Translations under genes and position numbers: made by a program
Assembly: GCA_031264605.1 (NCBI GenBank)
Contig: JAISDQ010000178.1
Location: 1 to 15,598 of the forward strand
Origin: Synergistaceae bacterium
Lineage (GTDB): Bacteria > Synergistota > Synergistia > Synergistales > Synergistaceae
Direction: 5' to 3'
DNA length: 15,598 bases
Shown: positions 14,531 to 15,598 of the stretch, piece after piece
Layout of the letters: every line of letters begins with the position of its first letter
Numbering within the stretch: position 1 is the first letter of the stretch
Notes under the pieces: model-generated
Database searches by the model: none
Told to the model about the DNA's origin: nothing
The model's input: only the letters and a program-made list of their open reading frames with translations

Positions 14531-15535
14531 CTATTTGGTGTACGGAGAATATGGGATACGGACGGCGATTCCGCTGTCGTCGTACGCGTACTGAGTCCCG
14601 TCGAGCGGGGTTTTGCCGGCAACCATGTTGAGCATTATGGCCGCGACCGCGTTGCCCATGGCCTCGCCGTCCTGTTTTACGGTGGCGCTCATGATTCCCT
14701 TGCTTATCGCGTCTATTGCCTGATCGGTGGCGTCGACTCCGATGACGGGGATCAGTTTGCTCCCGCCTTCCAGGTTATAACCGATGTTGGAGAGGGCGGC
14801 TATAGCTCCCATGGCCATCGAGTCGTTGTTGGCGATTACGAGTTCGATTTTGCCCTCGTTGGCCGCGAGCGCCGATTCCATGGCGGTCTGAGCCTGAGCC
14901 GTATCCCAGTTGCATACGAAAGTCTCGCCTATCTGAGCCATCTTTATCCCGTTGGCCTCGGCCTGTTTCACGCTGAACTCGGTGCGCGCTATGGCCTCCG
15001 GATTGTCGGGTTCGCCCTTGAACATGACGTACTGGAACTGGCCGTCTTTATTGAGGTCAAAAGCGGGGTTCGAGTCCCATAGCTGCTTGATGATGTCGCC
15101 CTGCATCCTGCCGGCGTCCGCCGCGTTAGTGCCCACGAAAACCGCTTTGTCGTAAGTTTTGAGGACGTTCAGGTCGGGCTCGCGGTTGAAGAACACCACG
15201 GGAGTTCCGGTCGCCTTGATTTTTTCCACCACGCCGGCCGCCGCCTGCGCGTCGACCATATTCACGATAATTCCGTCCATTCCCTTCGCGATCATGACGT
15301 CGAGCTGGTCGTTCTGAGTGGCCTGGTCTCCCTTGCCGTCCTGCATCGTGATCTCGGCTTTGCCGTCGAGAGCCTTGTTCAGCGCGTTGCGCACCGTCGA
15401 AATATAAGTATCGTCATATTTGTAGATAAGGACGCCTATGTTGGGCCCCGCCGCAAACGCGGCGGCCGCCGCCGCCAAAATGCCCAGCACCGCCATACAC
15501 ACTGCCAATAACACTCGCGCTTTTACCGATTTCAT
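14531..15535 (-). CDS. mglB: Periplasmic galactose/methyl galactoside-binding protein
   Basis: Captures D-galactose or D-glucose for the MglAC importer. The 334-residue protein begins with a signal peptide (residues 1-29, ending AFAAG) and no lipobox, so it is a free periplasmic protein. Similarity to E. coli MglB is strong throughout: the calcium loop DLNKDGQFQ (160-168), the binding-site segments YKYDD (38-42), FFNREP (115-120), NWDTAQAQ (209-216, with the sugar-stacking Trp210), IANNDSMAMGA (234-244) and GVDATDQAI (266-274), and the C-terminal VRIPYSPY. AGGAGGG lies 6 bases upstream of the ATG. It is the first gene of the mgl operon; its promoter is probably in or beyond the last 60 bases of the window. 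Galactose specificity also fits the adjacent gal genes. Confidence 0.95.
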   Translation of the reverse strand: MKSVKARVLLAVCMAVLGILAAAAAAFAAGPNIGVLIYKYDDTYISTVRNALNKALDGKAEITMQDGKGDQATQNDQLDVMIAKGMDGIIVNMVDAQAAAGVVEKIKATGTPVVFFNREPDLNVLKTYDKAVFVGTNAADAGRMQGDIIKQLWDSNPAFDLNKDGQFQYVMFKGEPDNPEAIARTEFSVKQAEANGIKMAQIGETFVCNWDTAQAQTAMESALAANEGKIELVIANNDSMAMGAIAALSNIGYNLEGGSKLIPVIGVDATDQAIDAISKGIMSATVKQDGEAMGNAVAAIMLNMVAGKTPLDGTQYAYDDSGIAVRIPYSPYTK

Positions 15536-15598
15536 TTTGAACCCTCCTGATTTTATGAAGTTGTGCTGAATTACAATATGAAATTAGTATTCTCGAAT

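Overview
The window reads as one ordinary, gene-dense bacterial chromosome segment with GC-rich genes and AT-rich promoter gaps. It holds two main blocks: a zinc-uptake operon and a galactose uptake/metabolism locus. The host is most likely an anaerobic diderm with clostridia-like proteins, and a member of the Synergistota is my best guess. The reason is that the transporter-binding proteins ZnuA and MglB resemble Firmicutes or enteric relatives but carry plain signal-peptidase-I signals with no lipobox, so they should be free in a periplasm. This assignment is inference; there is no rRNA or marker gene in the window.

Region 1 (1-222, + strand) is the C-terminal end of an ABC-transporter permease. 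It runs tail-to-tail into region 2.

Region 2 (232-4050, - strand) is a compact zinc operon. In transcription order it holds a Fur/Zur-type repressor, a 97-aa Cys-rich membrane-anchored protein, znuA, znuC, znuB, and a small secreted OB-fold-like protein related to the C-terminal domain of YcgQ (DUF1980). A near-consensus promoter (TTGACA, 17 nt, TATTAT) lies upstream of the repressor gene. A 19-bp perfect palindrome sits at the predicted transcription start, so the operon is probably autoregulated.

Region 3 (4240-11681) is galactose metabolism. galM (-) diverges from galK-galE-nucleotidyltransferase-FIST protein-hybrid histidine kinase (+). No galT is present. The nucleotidyltransferase is a candidate for making UDP-galactose directly from galactose-1-phosphate and UTP, with GalE converting it to UDP-glucose. 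The last two genes look like a cytoplasmic FIST sensor and a soluble hybrid kinase, tied to the sugar genes by spacing and strong Shine-Dalgarno sites.

Region 4 (11752-15535, - strand) converges on region 3. It is mglB-mglA-mglC, a galactose/methyl-galactoside ABC importer, followed by an overlooked 55-aa single-span membrane protein. A 10-bp-stem hairpin sits between mglB and mglA.

Together the galactose half forms a complete unit: MglBAC imports, GalM interconverts anomers, GalK phosphorylates, and the nucleotidyltransferase plus GalE may replace the GalT route. A sensory pair is appended whose output lies outside the window. No tRNA, rRNA, CRISPR, insertion sequence or phage feature was seen.
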